Shown: one piece after another, positions 46,058-57,241 of the stretch
Layout of the letters: every line of letters starts with the position of its first letter
Numbering within the stretch: the stretch's first letter is position 1
Assembly: GCA_037447655.1 (NCBI GenBank)
Contig: JBBHKE010000714.1
Location: 62,001-126,000 of the forward strand
Length of the DNA: 64,000 nucleotides
DNA from: Zygnema cylindricum
Taxonomy: Eukaryota > Streptophyta > Zygnematophyceae > Zygnematales > Zygnemataceae
Direction of reading: 5' to 3'
Position numbers and translations under genes: made by a program
Notes under the pieces: model-generated
Database searches by the model: none
Seen by the model: the letters and a program-made list of their open reading frames with translations, nothing else
Told to the model about the DNA's origin: nothing

Positions 46058-46700
46058 CCGAGCGGGAGAGGGATAGAGAGGGAAGAGGGAGAGGAGAGGG
46101 AGAGGGAGAGGGAGAGAGGGAGAGAGAGAGAGAGGATAGGAGGGAGAGGGAGGGAGGGAGGAGAGGAGGGGAGAGGAGGAGGGAGAGGATGAGATGATCC
46201 GGAATGAGACAGATGGGAAGATGAGACGAACCAGATAGAAGCGAGGAGATGAACAAGGTGAGGATGACAGGGATGGAAAACCGAGGACCGGCGGGAGGGG
46301 CTGAAAGTACGGACAGGAGGGGAAGGAACCCAAAGTGATGGGATGTGACAAAAAAAAACCGAGAGATCGGACGAGAATGACGGACGCAGATGAACGAGGA
46401 TGAGACGAGATCGATGACAAAATCAGGCGAGGAAGAAAAATGAAAGATCAAGATGGGATGACAGAACGGTCGAGAGGGAAATGAGATGATGAGAAGAAGA
46501 CGGAGAGGGAAGGGAAGAGGAAGAGGAATAAGGAGAGGGAGACGAAGAGGGAGAGTGGGAGGGAGAAGGAGAGGGAGTTGGAGAGGGGAAGAGGGAAGGA
46601 GAGGAAGAGGCAGGGAGAGGGAGAGGTAGAGGGGGAAGGAGAGGGAGGGGGAGAGGGAGAGGGGAAGGAAGGAGGGAAATGGAGGAAGGAAGGAATGGAC
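46058..46700 (+). repeat. Purine-rich GGGAGA-type tract
   Basis: Plus strand is almost only G and A in two blocks (about 46060-46200 and 46440-46700) with imperfect GGGAGA repeats and a purine-biased segment between. The long Ser/Pro/Leu open frames on the opposite strand are repeat artefacts. Confidence 0.85.
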
Positions 46701-47963
46701 AAGGAGAAAATGGAATTTTCTGGTTTACACGTGCCCGGTTTTTTGAAAGCCCCCAATTGGAATGTACGATCCGTACCTTTCCATCGCAACCGTCGGATTA
46801 CTAATCGGACCAGTGTGCACGTAGAAAATATGTCTCTAAGTGCCCGGAAAAAGCCGCTACTACTGTAGCGATTCGCGGTGTGTACTAGAGTAAAAAGAAA
46901 TATTAGTGTTAATGGAAGCTCGAAAAATACTATTTTATTGCAGGGAGGCGCGGCGGATTGTATCCCATTCCTTTAAATAGTGGTAGTAACACTATTTGTT
47001 GGTTTTCGGCCAAAAACAGTCGCCACAGAATTAGTTTGGTTAGCACGGATAACGACAAGCAGTGTGGTATTAGTGTATTGTAGTATTAGGACCAGGATTG
47101 TGGGTACAATAGGAGAAATGGTGTAAAATTTGAAGAAAAAGAATTAAAGAAAAGGGTATGAGGAAAACTTTTTAAACAAGTATTGCAAAAGGTGGAGAAT
47201 CCAGTCATTATGGGTTCTCGATTCTGAAGTAAGGAGGAGATCGAGAGATGTAAAAGTAATTTTTGATGAAGCTTTTGCCAAATGTTTCAATTTTTTTTTA
47301 ATCCCATTACCGTGATTATCCTTTCTTTGTAAAGCCTTCAAATTAGTGGTTCATAGGATCAACACTATATATGGCTTTACAAATAAAAATGTTCCACACC
47401 ATATACTAGAAAAAATACATACACTCAAGGTAACAGAAAAAAAATGATATTTCATAGCTTAATTTCCATACGAAAATGTGTTCCCAAAACCTTTCTCTCG
47501 TTATTGATGCAAAAATTTCCAACCCTGGATACAATTTCCTCTGATTCTCATAAGTACTCTCATAAAAAGAGAGGAAAAAAAAAACAAAGTGGGGCTTAAA
47601 CCTAAATTACAATCCAACTTAGTGGCTACATTTAAGATGGAAATGCCACAAACCAAGCACTAACACTTAAAAAAAATATATATATATATATATAGACAAT
47701 GTATATTTAACATTATTGGATAACTTCAAATGAAGTAGTGTATTTTGTGCTGGCTGAAAAACTTCCTAAATTTTTATTCCATAAGTTTACTAAAATGAAA
47801 TTTCCTATACATTTATCCTCTCTATCTTCCTCTGTCTTCTCTGTACTTTTCGTCCGTATTTGTCCGGTATACTTATTGTTCTTCTCTCTTTTAACCATTT
47901 TCTTTGTACTTTTATAGGAAGGACTGACAAAGGTACAAAGAACAAAAAAAAAGGGAAACGTTG
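46701..47963. other. Intergenic, downstream of the MYB gene
   Basis: No gene recognised. An (AT)n run is at 47676-47694. Part of it is presumably the 3' untranslated region of the MYB gene read leftward; no clear polyadenylation signal could be singled out. Confidence 0.5.
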
Positions 47964-50900
47964 TCATCTAGGATTAAGTCCAAAATGTTTGGTTTGAGTA
48001 TTAACAACATTCTCATTGAGAGGACAATATTCGATTCCCAAAATTTCAGTGACTTCATCGAGAGAAAATTTTGCGGCTAGTGACGAAGGAAAAGAAGAAT
48101 TAAATGCTGAAAAAAATTCATCGATTGAAGAAGGATTAGATATTTCAAAAAAAGGGGTTGAAAAAGGGGCTTCTGAGGCTGATTCCGAATGAATTTCCCA
48201 GTTTACAGATTTTCTATCTAGAGACACCGAATTTGTAGTATTTCCGGACACTACTTCGGTACTTAAATCTTTTGAATTTTCAAGACAAAGGTCATTTGAA
48301 GTGTTTGTCATATTAGAAAATTGAATTGGTAAATTTAACAATTCATCGTATGCATAATGACTCGAATTCCGTTCACTCTCCTTCTTTACCTCTCCACCTC
48401 CGATTCTTAAACTCTCGCTCGACAATCCCCCCCTTTTTGTATTCTCAATCTTAACACTTCTGTCTATTTGCCTACCCAAATCCGTACCAAAATCCATAAC
48501 AAAATCCGTACTGAACTGAAAACCCGAACTGAAATCCGTACAACTGATGCTAGAAATGTCCAAATCTTCAGGACAAGATTCCGAGGGAAGCTGCGAGGAA
48601 GCTTCCTCGCTACTGCTGCTACTACTACTACTACTGTTATTTTCAGTCACTTTTTCCTTTTTTCTGGTCTCTAGAAACCTCGTATTTTCTCGCCACGTAT
48701 CTTTATCGGCAGTGAAAGCTTCGACGGCTTCCGCATCGGAAAGCTGTCGAGAAAAAGACAACAAAGAAGGAAAGATAAGGAAAAAATTGGGAATTGAATG
48801 AGTCTTGGGATTCTGGCCGGGAGGGGAGGGGGAGAGGAGGGGGGAGGAGAGAGGCGAGAACAATTTTTATTAATGACGGGGGTTCGGTTTTTCGATCATT
48901 TTTTGGGTTTTCAGTTTTTTTTTCTCTGCTTACATTTCACTTTTATTCTCCATTTTTTCCTGATGTTAGATGAGAAGTTAGAAATTAGTGGTCAGTAATT
49001 TAACTTGATGGCGTCAAAATCTTTTTCCGGATTCAAAATGTCAAATTTTTCATCGACAAATGCGTATGTTCGTTTGACCTCGTAAGATCTGCTTCTTCTG
49101 TCACTAAGTTTCTTGATGTTGTTTTTTATTTTTTTTCCCGCTTTTTTTTTGACTAGAATAGATCTCTTGTAACCCAAAACATAAAACAACACTAATCCCT
49201 CCACCCTCCACTCCTGCCTTTTTTTCGAGGGTTAGTGAGTATACTTAACAAATTGATTAAAACCACACTAATTGAAGTGCAAAAAATGTTTAATGATATT
49301 GGTTTTGGTGAATTTGGTATTAAATTTTACCATTCCAAAATAATGGAAACTGCAGTAAATCATGTGGTCTATAAAATGTCGCGTCAAAAAAGTCTAGATA
49401 CATGCCTAATAAGAATTATTTGGGTCATTTGAGGTGTTTTTGCCTCGATTTGTTTTTTTTTGAAGATTTGAGAGGCTATGTGGACCACAAAATAAATAAA
49501 TAAAAATAAAAATAAAATCATATGAAATTCGTACCCTTGGAGAACTTAATATTTGAGAAAGTATTTTTTCCCACCGACGCTCAAGATTTTTCCAATAGTT
49601 CTGCAACAGCAAAAACGAATGAAAATAAGTAAATGAAATAAAGTAACTACAAATTAGTCAATCTACCAATGACTATTATTCGGGAAAAAAAAAAAACAAC
49701 AACAACAAAAAAAAAAACTCAAAAAAATTACGAAGGAAAAACGCCCATAAGAACAGCCCTTTTTTTTCACAAAACGACAAAATGCAATTCCAAAGTGCCA
49801 CGTGTCTCACCCTCACAGCGCCATCTGTCCTTCCAGGAAGATTCCTCGCAATTCTCGACCACCGACAGCCCATCAAAACGAAGCCAATCACAATCGTCCG
49901 ACTTTCCTCCTCCGTAAATTTGCTTCTGTTGAGCTGCTGCCACGTGGCACCATCCAGAAAGCACACGTGTTACATCCTTGCGCACGTGCTGAACCCCCAC
50001 ACACGTGTGAATTTCCCACACGCGTGTGAAGTCCCTACACACGTGTTAAATCCCCACACACTTGTAAACCCCACAAGTTAAATCCGTACACACAAGTTAA
50101 ATCCTCACTCACGTGTTGAGTCCTTACAACCGTGCGGAATCCTCACACGTGTATTAACACCAAGGCTTTAACTTCAAAACAAGATAAAAACAAGTTAAAC
50201 AAACTGGAGAAGTTAAAAAAAGACACTGGTAAGGTCCCAATGTAAAAACATTCATTGGTGACCTGGATCTTATTTGATCTATACATCAATGGTTAAAAGT
50301 GGCCCAGAAATTGACATAGAAGAAAGTTAAATGAAAAATCGCTCCAAACAACACCTCTTGTAATTTTTTTCAGGGAAAGCCTTAAAAGTTCTTGAATGTC
50401 GGTTTGTGTGTTTCTTTAAAAAAAAAGAGCAAATACAGATTCCTATCCTACACCCCTGTAAATCCTTTAGGGAAAAATAAAAAAAATCTCAAAACTAGCA
50501 TTCACCGAAAAGTCGATGGAAAAAAACAACCGGATCTTATTTGGAGAATCAAAAAATGAAAATTTGAAACATTTCAGTCGGATTTGAAGCTCAAGATTGA
50601 CATTTCTTCGAGTCGATACAAAATTTTGTGCAATTCACTTAGCCTCTCATTTAAATCACATGAAATTTTACTGAATTCATTCAAAATTCATGATTTTTTT
50701 TACTTTTTATAAGAATTTACCATTTTTCGTTTCATTCCGATTAAATTTCAGTAAATTTTTTAATCAGTAAATTCACATGAATTTTATGATATTTCATCTA
50801 CTTCACAAGAAAAATCATTTGGTAGATGTAAAAAATCATTAAATTTTGTCACATTGGCATGAAATTTACGAAAATTCATCAAAAAAATTAATTGATTCGC

Positions 50901-51383
50901 ATAGAAACTTGATTTTTTCGTCTAATTGGCACAAAATTTATGAAATTTCGTCAAATCGGAAGAACCTTTCATTCAGTTAATAAAAAATAAATTGTCCAAT
51001 TAACACAAAAAGAAGATAAAAGGAGGACGCAAAAGGAATAAAAGAGCTCTAAATAGAATGCTATCAAATCTCTACAATTCGTTTGAAACTTATAATTTAT
51101 TTTTAGCATTTTTTAACTACAGGACTTTAGTGCTAAAAGACCGGTAAAGTGAAAAACCTAAAAATATGTTTATATTTTTAATAAAAACAGTTAATACAAT
51201 GGAAACTAGAATTACCTCGGGATCCAAATGTTGCAACCACCTTCTCCGACATCCTTTCCCTCCACGCCAAGCTAGCCCCACACGTGCGGCCACGTCATCC
51301 CAACCAATCGCATCGCGGCGACGTCCGGCTACTGCGCGCCGGAGCGCCGCATCTTCCGCCGGGGTCCACGGCCGCCGCGCCAT
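47964..51383 (-). CDS. R2R3-MYB transcription factor, four coding exons
   Basis: Exons on the minus strand: 51383-51216, 49933-49811, 49600-49535, 48743-47964; all junctions are phase 0 with GT-AG borders, giving 378 codons. Residues 1-56 form R2 (MARRPWTPAED...GKGCRRRWLQHLDPE), with tryptophans at 6, 28 and 49. Residues 57-100 form R3 (KFTEEES...WSRIARNLPGRTDGAVR then NYW), where F62, W81 and W100 are spaced 18 apart; Phe in place of the first Trp is usual in plant R3. NYWKNLERRWEKIL follows. The last exon (259 residues) has a run of nine Ser, acidic stretches and Ser/Thr/Asn-rich sequence ending near LDEVTEILGIEY, as in transcriptional activation regions. It should bind DNA in the nucleus; targets are unknown. 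R2 is unusually Arg-rich and two residues longer between Trp 1 and 2. The model is inferred from splice motifs and homology, not from transcripts. Confidence 0.85.
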
Positions 51384-51915
51384 TTTTAATTTTTATATTT
51401 TTTTCTTACGCCTGCGACCGTTTTGTTTTTTTGCGGAGCCCGTCTTCGCGAACTTTTGAAGATTCGGAAGTCTCCGACTTTTTTTTGAGCAAGTTGAACT
51501 GTGGAAAGAACCTAAACGAATGAGAAGATAAAAGTCGAGGACTATTTATTGGACAAAATGTACGTCGTTTGCGACGAAAAAAGGTGAGGGAAAATGATTG
51601 CCGGCGCTGCTGTCTGGACCAATAAGAATTAGCATTGCCGTACAAATGCAGATAGGTTTGAGCGATTTATCTGCTCAGACTCCCACGTGCTGATTCACGT
51701 GGGACTCGAAGAAAAATTTATGCGTTGGCTGAAGACGTCACGAACACGATGTGCGGTGGAGCGGTATAGATATCCTCATCAGCCAATCACAAGCTTTTGG
51801 AACGACGTCAGTGTTTAACCTGCAATAAGCGACGAAATATCTGGACTAATGACGCCCGTAAGAAATAGCAATGTTTTTCTGTCCCTCTTGTTTTGATTGT
51901 TTAGCTCTATTAGTG
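49957..51915. repeat. Large inverted repeat, left arm
   Basis: Reverse complement of 53488-55423 with scattered differences. It covers the MYB upstream region, exon 1 and nearly all of intron 1, stopping 24 bp short of exon 2 because the right arm ends at the assembly gap. Confidence 0.9.
49960..50160. repeat. Minisatellite with CACGTG cores in MYB intron 1
   Basis: About ten imperfect copies of a 17-19 bp unit such as CCCACACACGTGTGAATTT, many with an ACACGTGT or ACGCGT core. The right arm has the same array at 55215-55420. Confidence 0.85.
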
Positions 51916-52328
51916 TATAAGGATTTATGAGTAGGTAGGGTACGTCCACGTCGCCCGGTAGAAAACAAGGTACAACTGCTTTTATGACTTCCGTACATGA
52001 TTGCAGGTTTGACAAATGGACGAACCAATAGAATCAACCGTGAGCAAATCAGCAACGTTGTACTTTGTGATATTTTGTCTTTTTATTAACCTTGCAGGCA
52101 TTCCTTCACGTGAAGAGTACCTAAAAGTCCAAAGCGATTGGCCAAAACAATGCTCTTTATATCTGGTAAGCCGCAATTGTTTCGGAGATATCTAGCAAAT
52201 GACTCGACTTATGATTCTCCAAGAGATCCTGCCCCTTGCCGAATCTAAAGGAAGATTTCCCACAGATCCTGTCGTTTGCGAAACCTAAGGGGCAACAAAT
52301 TCGTGCAGCGCTTACTGTATTACTGTAC
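51916..52328. other. Spacer of the inverted MYB duplication
   Basis: No gene seen. It lies between the inner end of the left arm and the first TIR element and may include upstream regulatory DNA of the MYB gene. Confidence 0.4.
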
Positions 52329-52964
52329 TTGCTGCATTCACACCGGAAATGGATGATGAATGAGATGAGGAAATGAATGATCACGTACCATTCATTTCGC
52401 AAAAAAACAAAAACAGAGGCGCCAAACTGACCGACTGCTCGGCTGTCAACCTTTTTGGAGCGTAGCGACGGACAAAATATACGATTTGGAGCGTAGCGAC
52501 GGACAAAAACGTACGGTCAAGTGCGTCAAAACTTGACAACTGTGGTAAGTCATCTTCTTTTCCGGGAACCCTTTTCGGAATGCAGAAATCCGACTTTGAA
52601 AAAACATGAAGTCGCATCTCGAATGATTCATCCGTACTGTACGAAATTTTCTAAAATGGTAACCCATAAACGAATAACCAATCAAAATCAACTAGAATCG
52701 AACGTAAAAAAATGTAAAGTTATTTTTTTTTTGTAATTTTGACGAAACAATCATCTAAAATATAACGTAAAAAAATGTCAAAAACGATGGCTTGGTACGG
52801 ACGGATTTGAGTCATTCGACGCTTAATCGTACGGCAGCATGAACCACATCGCGACGTTTTAGTTGACGTGAGATGACGTCAAAGGCGATTCACGTCCAAA
52901 CAAAACAAAAGGACATTCGTTTCCTCATCTCATTCATCATCCATTTCCGGTGTGAATGCAGCAA
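52329..52964. mobile_element. 636-bp TIR element (TTGCTGCATTCACACC ends)
   Basis: Long terminal inverted repeats of about 50 bp run from TTGCTGCATTCACACCGG to its reverse complement at 52947-52964, including GATGATGAATGAGATGAGGA. It is flanked by CTGTAC on both sides (52323-52328, 52965-52970). A second copy is at 57242-57875. No transposase is seen; the short open frames in it show no family motif. Confidence 0.85.
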
Positions 52965-52966
52965 CT

Positions 52967-53487
52967 GTACACCGTGAATCGCTATTAGCGTAATGAAATA
53001 GATAGCGTAATGAAACAATTAGCGTTATTTACGCTAATTGGGAATGTCGTTTTTTTTTGAAATAATTTTTATTCTAATTTTTCGTATACTCTAATTTGCA
53101 AACTGCTTTGTAAAAATTTTCGGTGCAGAATATCTCCACACTAAAATATGTGCATGTACGAAATTGTTCAAATCGTACGCCGTCGCGTTTTTTTGACATC
53201 CGCGAATGCCGGAAAATATTTACGCAATTACATGTTAGCGCGACTCCTTGACAGCGTGAATATCTTTTCTGTACTTTTCTACTTGAAAAAGTACAAAAAA
53301 GTACGTCTATGACAGACCGTACACCATACTATTTACGATGGCACTATGTTAGAGTCATGAATCCTATTTTATGGAACACCTCAAATAACGTGTAGGAACA
53401 TTTAGAATGTCTAATTCTATTTGAGAATTTGCCCAAAAAGCGGGACGGAATTAGCGTGCACTACGGTAATAGCGATTGGCGGTGTAC
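52967..53487. mobile_element. TIR element with GTACACCG...AATCGCTATTA ends
   Basis: Left end GTACACCGTGAATCGCTATT and right end AATAGCGATTGGCGGTGTAC are inverted repeats. The interior matches 58130-58650 in reverse orientation. No coding region. It sits exactly at the inner edge of the right MYB arm. Confidence 0.75.
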
Positions 53488-55423
53488 TAGGGCTAAAAAA
53501 TATAATCAAGAGGGACAGAAAAATATTTTTACTGGCGTCATTAGTCCAGATTCGTCGCTTATTGTAAACACCGACGTCCTTCCGTATGGTTGCGATTTGC
53601 TGATGTGGATATCTATACCGCTCCACCGCCCACCGTGCTCGTGACGTCTTCAGCCAACGCATAATATTTTCTTCGAGTCCCACGTGAATCAGCACCTGTG
53701 AGTCTGAGCAGATAATCACTCAAACTTATCCGCGTTTGTACGGCAAAGCTAATACTTATTGGTCCAGACAGCAGCGCCGGCAATCATTTTTCCTCACCTT
53801 TTTTCGTCGCAAACGACGCAATTTTTGTCCAATAAATAGTCCTCGACTTTTGTCTTCGCATTCGTTTAGGTTCTTTCCACAGTTACAACTTGCTCAAAAA
53901 AAGTCGGAGACTTCCGAATCTGCGAAAGTTCGCGAAGACGCGCTTCGCAAAAAAACAAAACGGTCGCAGGCGGAAGAAAAGAATTTAAAATTTAAAAATG
54001 GCGCGGCGGCCGTGGACTCCGGCGGAAGATGCGTCGCTCCGGCGCGCAGTAGCCGGACGTCGCCGCAATGCGATTGGTTGGGATGACGTGGCCGCAAGTG
54101 TGGGGCTGGCTTGGCGTGGAGGGAAAGGATGTCGGAGAAGGTGGTTGCAACATTTGGATCCCGAGGTAATTCTAGTTTCCATTGTATTTACTGTTTTAAT
54201 TAAATATATAAGCATATTTTTAGGTTTTTCACTTAACTTGTTTTTTAGCACTAAAGTACTGTAGTTAAGAAATGCTAAAAATAAATTATAAGTTTCAAAC
54301 GAATTGTAAAGATTTGATTGCATTCTAAATAGAGCTCTTTTATTCCTTTTGCGTCCTCCTTTTATCTTCTTTTTGTGTTAATTGGACGATTTATTTTTTA
54401 TTAACTGAATGAAAGGTTCTTCCGATATGACGAAATTTCATAAATTTTGTGCCAATTAGACGAAAAAACCAAGTTTCTATGCGAATCAATTGGATTTTTT
54501 GATGAATTTTCGTAAATTTCATGCCAATTTGACAAAATTCAATGATTTTTTACATCAACCAAATGATTTTTCTTGTGAAGTAGATGAAATATCATGAAAT
54601 TCATGTGAATTTACTGATTAAAAAATTTACTGAAATTTAATCGGAATGAAACGAAAAATGGTAAATTCTTATAAAAAGTAAAAAATTTCATGAATTTTGA
54701 ATGAATTCAGTAAAATTTCATGTGAGTTAAATGAGAGGCTAAGTGAATTGCACAAAATTTTGTATCGACTCGAAGAAATGTCAATCTTGAGCTTCAAATC
54801 CGACTGAAATGTTTCAAATTTTCATTTTTTGATTCTCCAAATAAGATCCTGTTGTTTTTTTCCGTCGACTTTTCGGTGAATGCTAGTTTTGAGATTCTTT
54901 TTATTTTTCCCTAAAGGATTTACAGGGGTGTAGGATAGGAATCTGTATTTGCTCTTTTTTTTAAAGAAACACACAAACCTACATTCAAGAACCTTTAGAG
55001 CTTTCCCTGAAAAAAACTAGAAGAGGTGTTGTTTGGAGCGATTTTTCATTTAATTTTTTTCTATGTCAATTTCTGGGCCACTTTTGACCATTGATGTATA
55101 GATCAAATAAGATCCAGGTCACCAATGAATGTTTTTACATTGGGACCTTACCAGTGTCTTTTATTAACTTCTCCAGTTTCTTCAACTTGTTTTCATCTTG
55201 GTTTGAATTTGAAGCCTTGGTGTTAATACACGTGTGAGGATTCCGCACGGTTGTAAGGACTCAACACGTGAGTGAGGATTTAACTTGTGTGTACGGATTT
55301 AACTTGTGGGGTTTACAAGAGTGTGGGGATTTAACACATGTGTAGGGACTTCACACGCGTGTGGGAAATTCACACGTGTGTGGGGGTTCAGCACGTGCGT
55401 AAGGATGTAACACGTGTGCTTTC
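53488..55423. repeat. Large inverted repeat, right arm
   Basis: Mirror copy of 51915-49957. It ends at the run of Ns, so its true outer end is unknown. Confidence 0.9.
53998..54165 (+). pseudogene. Second R2R3-MYB copy, exon 1 only
   Basis: 56 codons identical to exon 1 of the minus-strand MYB gene except A13S, D24N and R34S, with the GTAATT donor at 54166 conserved. The copied intron 1 follows to 55423, where the assembly gap begins 24 bp before exon 2 would start. Sequence after the gap (55434 on) is unrelated to MYB, so exons 2-4 are either absent in the genome or lost in assembly. The three changes are all in R2 and leave the tryptophans intact. I call it partial; it could be the start of a functional paralogue. 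Confidence 0.75.
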
Positions 55424-55433
55424 NNNNNNNNNN
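55424..55433. other. Assembly gap (10 N)
   Basis: Ten unknown bases where the right MYB arm ends; flanking sequences are not colinear with the left arm beyond this point. Confidence 0.99.
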
Positions 55434-55454
55434 CCTCAAAGCTAATGGCGATGG

Positions 55455-55488
55455 GCAGTGTACAGTACAGTACTGTACAGTATGTTTA
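55455..55488. repeat. Palindromic GTACAG/CTGTAC microsatellite
   Basis: GTGTACAGTACAGTACTG and neighbours form an alternating self-complementary repeat. A second array is at 56026-56062. Confidence 0.8.
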
Positions 55489-56030
55489 GTACACTGTCAA
55501 TCGCTATAAGAGTAAAGGAATAAATAGCGTAAAAAAAAAAATGTTATTAACACTAATCGGGATTTTTTTTTTTAAATATACACTAATTAAACCCTAACTG
55601 TAATTTGGGTTGTCCTGAATAATAAATACCCGCCCTTTTGATGTCTACACTAGTATGTGTATCTGTATAAAATTTGGCAATTCGTACACCGTCGCGCTGT
55701 TCACACGGTCGACGGACGAACACATAAGAACGTGATTTTTGTCGACGAGTTTGCATCTCTTTCTTCCAGTGCACATTCACATGTGTACGCAATAAAATTA
55801 AGTGTCTTTTTATGCCTTTGTAATTAAAAAAGTACCATTTCATACGGAAATATCCTGTCCGTACGCCACACTATTCATCGCAGTGTACTTCCATTATTAA
55901 CGCTAATTGAAAAAAAACCCTAATTAGAACAATGGAAAAAATATAATTATGGATTGTATTTCAAGTTTTTTTCTTTGAAAAAAGGGCACCGAATTGGCGT
56001 TATATACTCTAATAGCGATTGATGGTGTAC
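55489..56030. mobile_element. TIR element of the GTACACYG...AATCGCTAT family
   Basis: Ends GTACACTGTCAATCGCTAT and ATAGCGATTGATGGTGTAC; 542 bp. It is embedded between two palindromic GTACAG arrays. The interior differs from the 52967 copy. Confidence 0.65.
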
Positions 56031-56082
56031 AGTACTGTACTGTATAGTACAGTACTGTACTGTAGTGTACTGCTGCAATTTC

Positions 56083-56185
56083 TGCTCGATCTTTTTAGCG
56101 ACGTCACACGTGTCACTTGACGTCAGGGTGAAAGAGTGACGGGCGTGACCAGGTGGGCTGGATAGATTTGTGCTGTACTGTGCTG
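56083..56185. repeat. Duplicated segment, interrupted copy
   Basis: Nearly identical to 58872-58968 (GATC..TTTTAGCGACGTCAC, CTTGACGTCAGGGTGAA, GTGGGCTGGATA). This copy is interrupted by the two TIR elements that follow. Confidence 0.85.
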
Positions 56186-57200
56186 CATGGATGTCTTATT
56201 CGTACGGATTTTGACATTTTTACGAAATTTCGTTATTTTTGTTAGATTTCGGATCTTTTGTTAAATGCGTATACTTTTCGTACGAAAAGCGTACGTATAG
56301 TATGTACGGAAATTTCAAAAAAGAGACGTTTTATTTCCGCGCGCGAAGTTTGAAATAAATTTGTACGGTACAGATACAACGTACGGAAATTTCAAAAAGT
56401 GACGTTTCATTTCAGCGCTCGAAGTTTGAAAGAAATTTGTACGGTTCATCATTACAACGGAGCCGCCATTGAATCCGCCATTGCAGGCTCGATTGAAGCC
56501 ACACTTGAAGCTTCCACGAATCTCTTCACAGGCAGCCGTGTCTAGGCCTCGAGGAGCAAAGTGGGAGCATGTTAAGGCTTTAAAGGGATATGATGGATTT
56601 TTTTTTCAGTTATGATTTTGTCATTATTCCAATTGAAATTCAAAAATGGTTATTTTTTGCTTCAATTTTGAATTTATCATTATTAAGTGTTGACATACAA
56701 TTTTTTTTTTCAATTGTGATTTTGCCATTATTCAATTTTGACATTTAAAAATAGTTTTTTTTTGCTTCAATTGTAAATTTGTGAATGTTGACATGTTGTA
56801 ATAGCGCTGGCATGGCGCAAGGAGGGCGTCGGCGCTGACTTGGCGCCGACAGGGGGCCGAGAAAACGCCGGCGCGCGCGCTAACAGGGCGCCGGCGCTGC
56901 CTCGGCGGTGGCGACGAGTCTAGCGCTGAGGCAATCTGGTCGTTGGCGACGTGACAGTCTGATCGCTGGTTGCCGTCCAGCGAAGAGACAGTGTCGTCGC
57001 TGGTTTTCGTTTGGAACTTTTTAAATTTTGATTAAGTTTCGTTATCAATTACATGTTTTACTATTTTTTAATTTGATTTTTTAGTATGGAGTCAAAGCCG
57101 ATCAGCACATATTAAATTTTTTGAACTTTGTTTCATGCGCATATTCGTTATTTTTTTTTCGCGTTTCATAAGTGCGTTTTATGCGCATGAGACATCTATG
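56186..57200. mobile_element. 1-kb TIR element, CATAGATGTC family
   Basis: Ends CATGGATGTCTTATTCGTAC and GCATGAGACATCTATG match the 45260-45888 element. Flanks CTGTGCTG and TTTTGCTG agree at six of eight bases. The body contains a tandem duplication of about 75 bp (56305-56455) and a GC-rich core (about 56805-56990) full of GGCGCC-like blocks. No transposase found. Confidence 0.75.
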
Positions 57201-57241
57201 TTTTGCTGTAAACGATTGCATGTTATTGCGCGTATTATATG

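Noticed and set aside
45867-46868. Open frames up to 194 codons across the purine tract
   Set aside because: Low-complexity Ser/Pro/Leu or Gly/Glu/Arg products of GGGAGA repeats.
49957-55423. Inverted arms as the LTRs or TIRs of one giant transposon
   Set aside because: The arms carry MYB promoter and exon sequence, no transposase lies between them and no flanking duplication is seen; a genomic inverted duplication explains them better.
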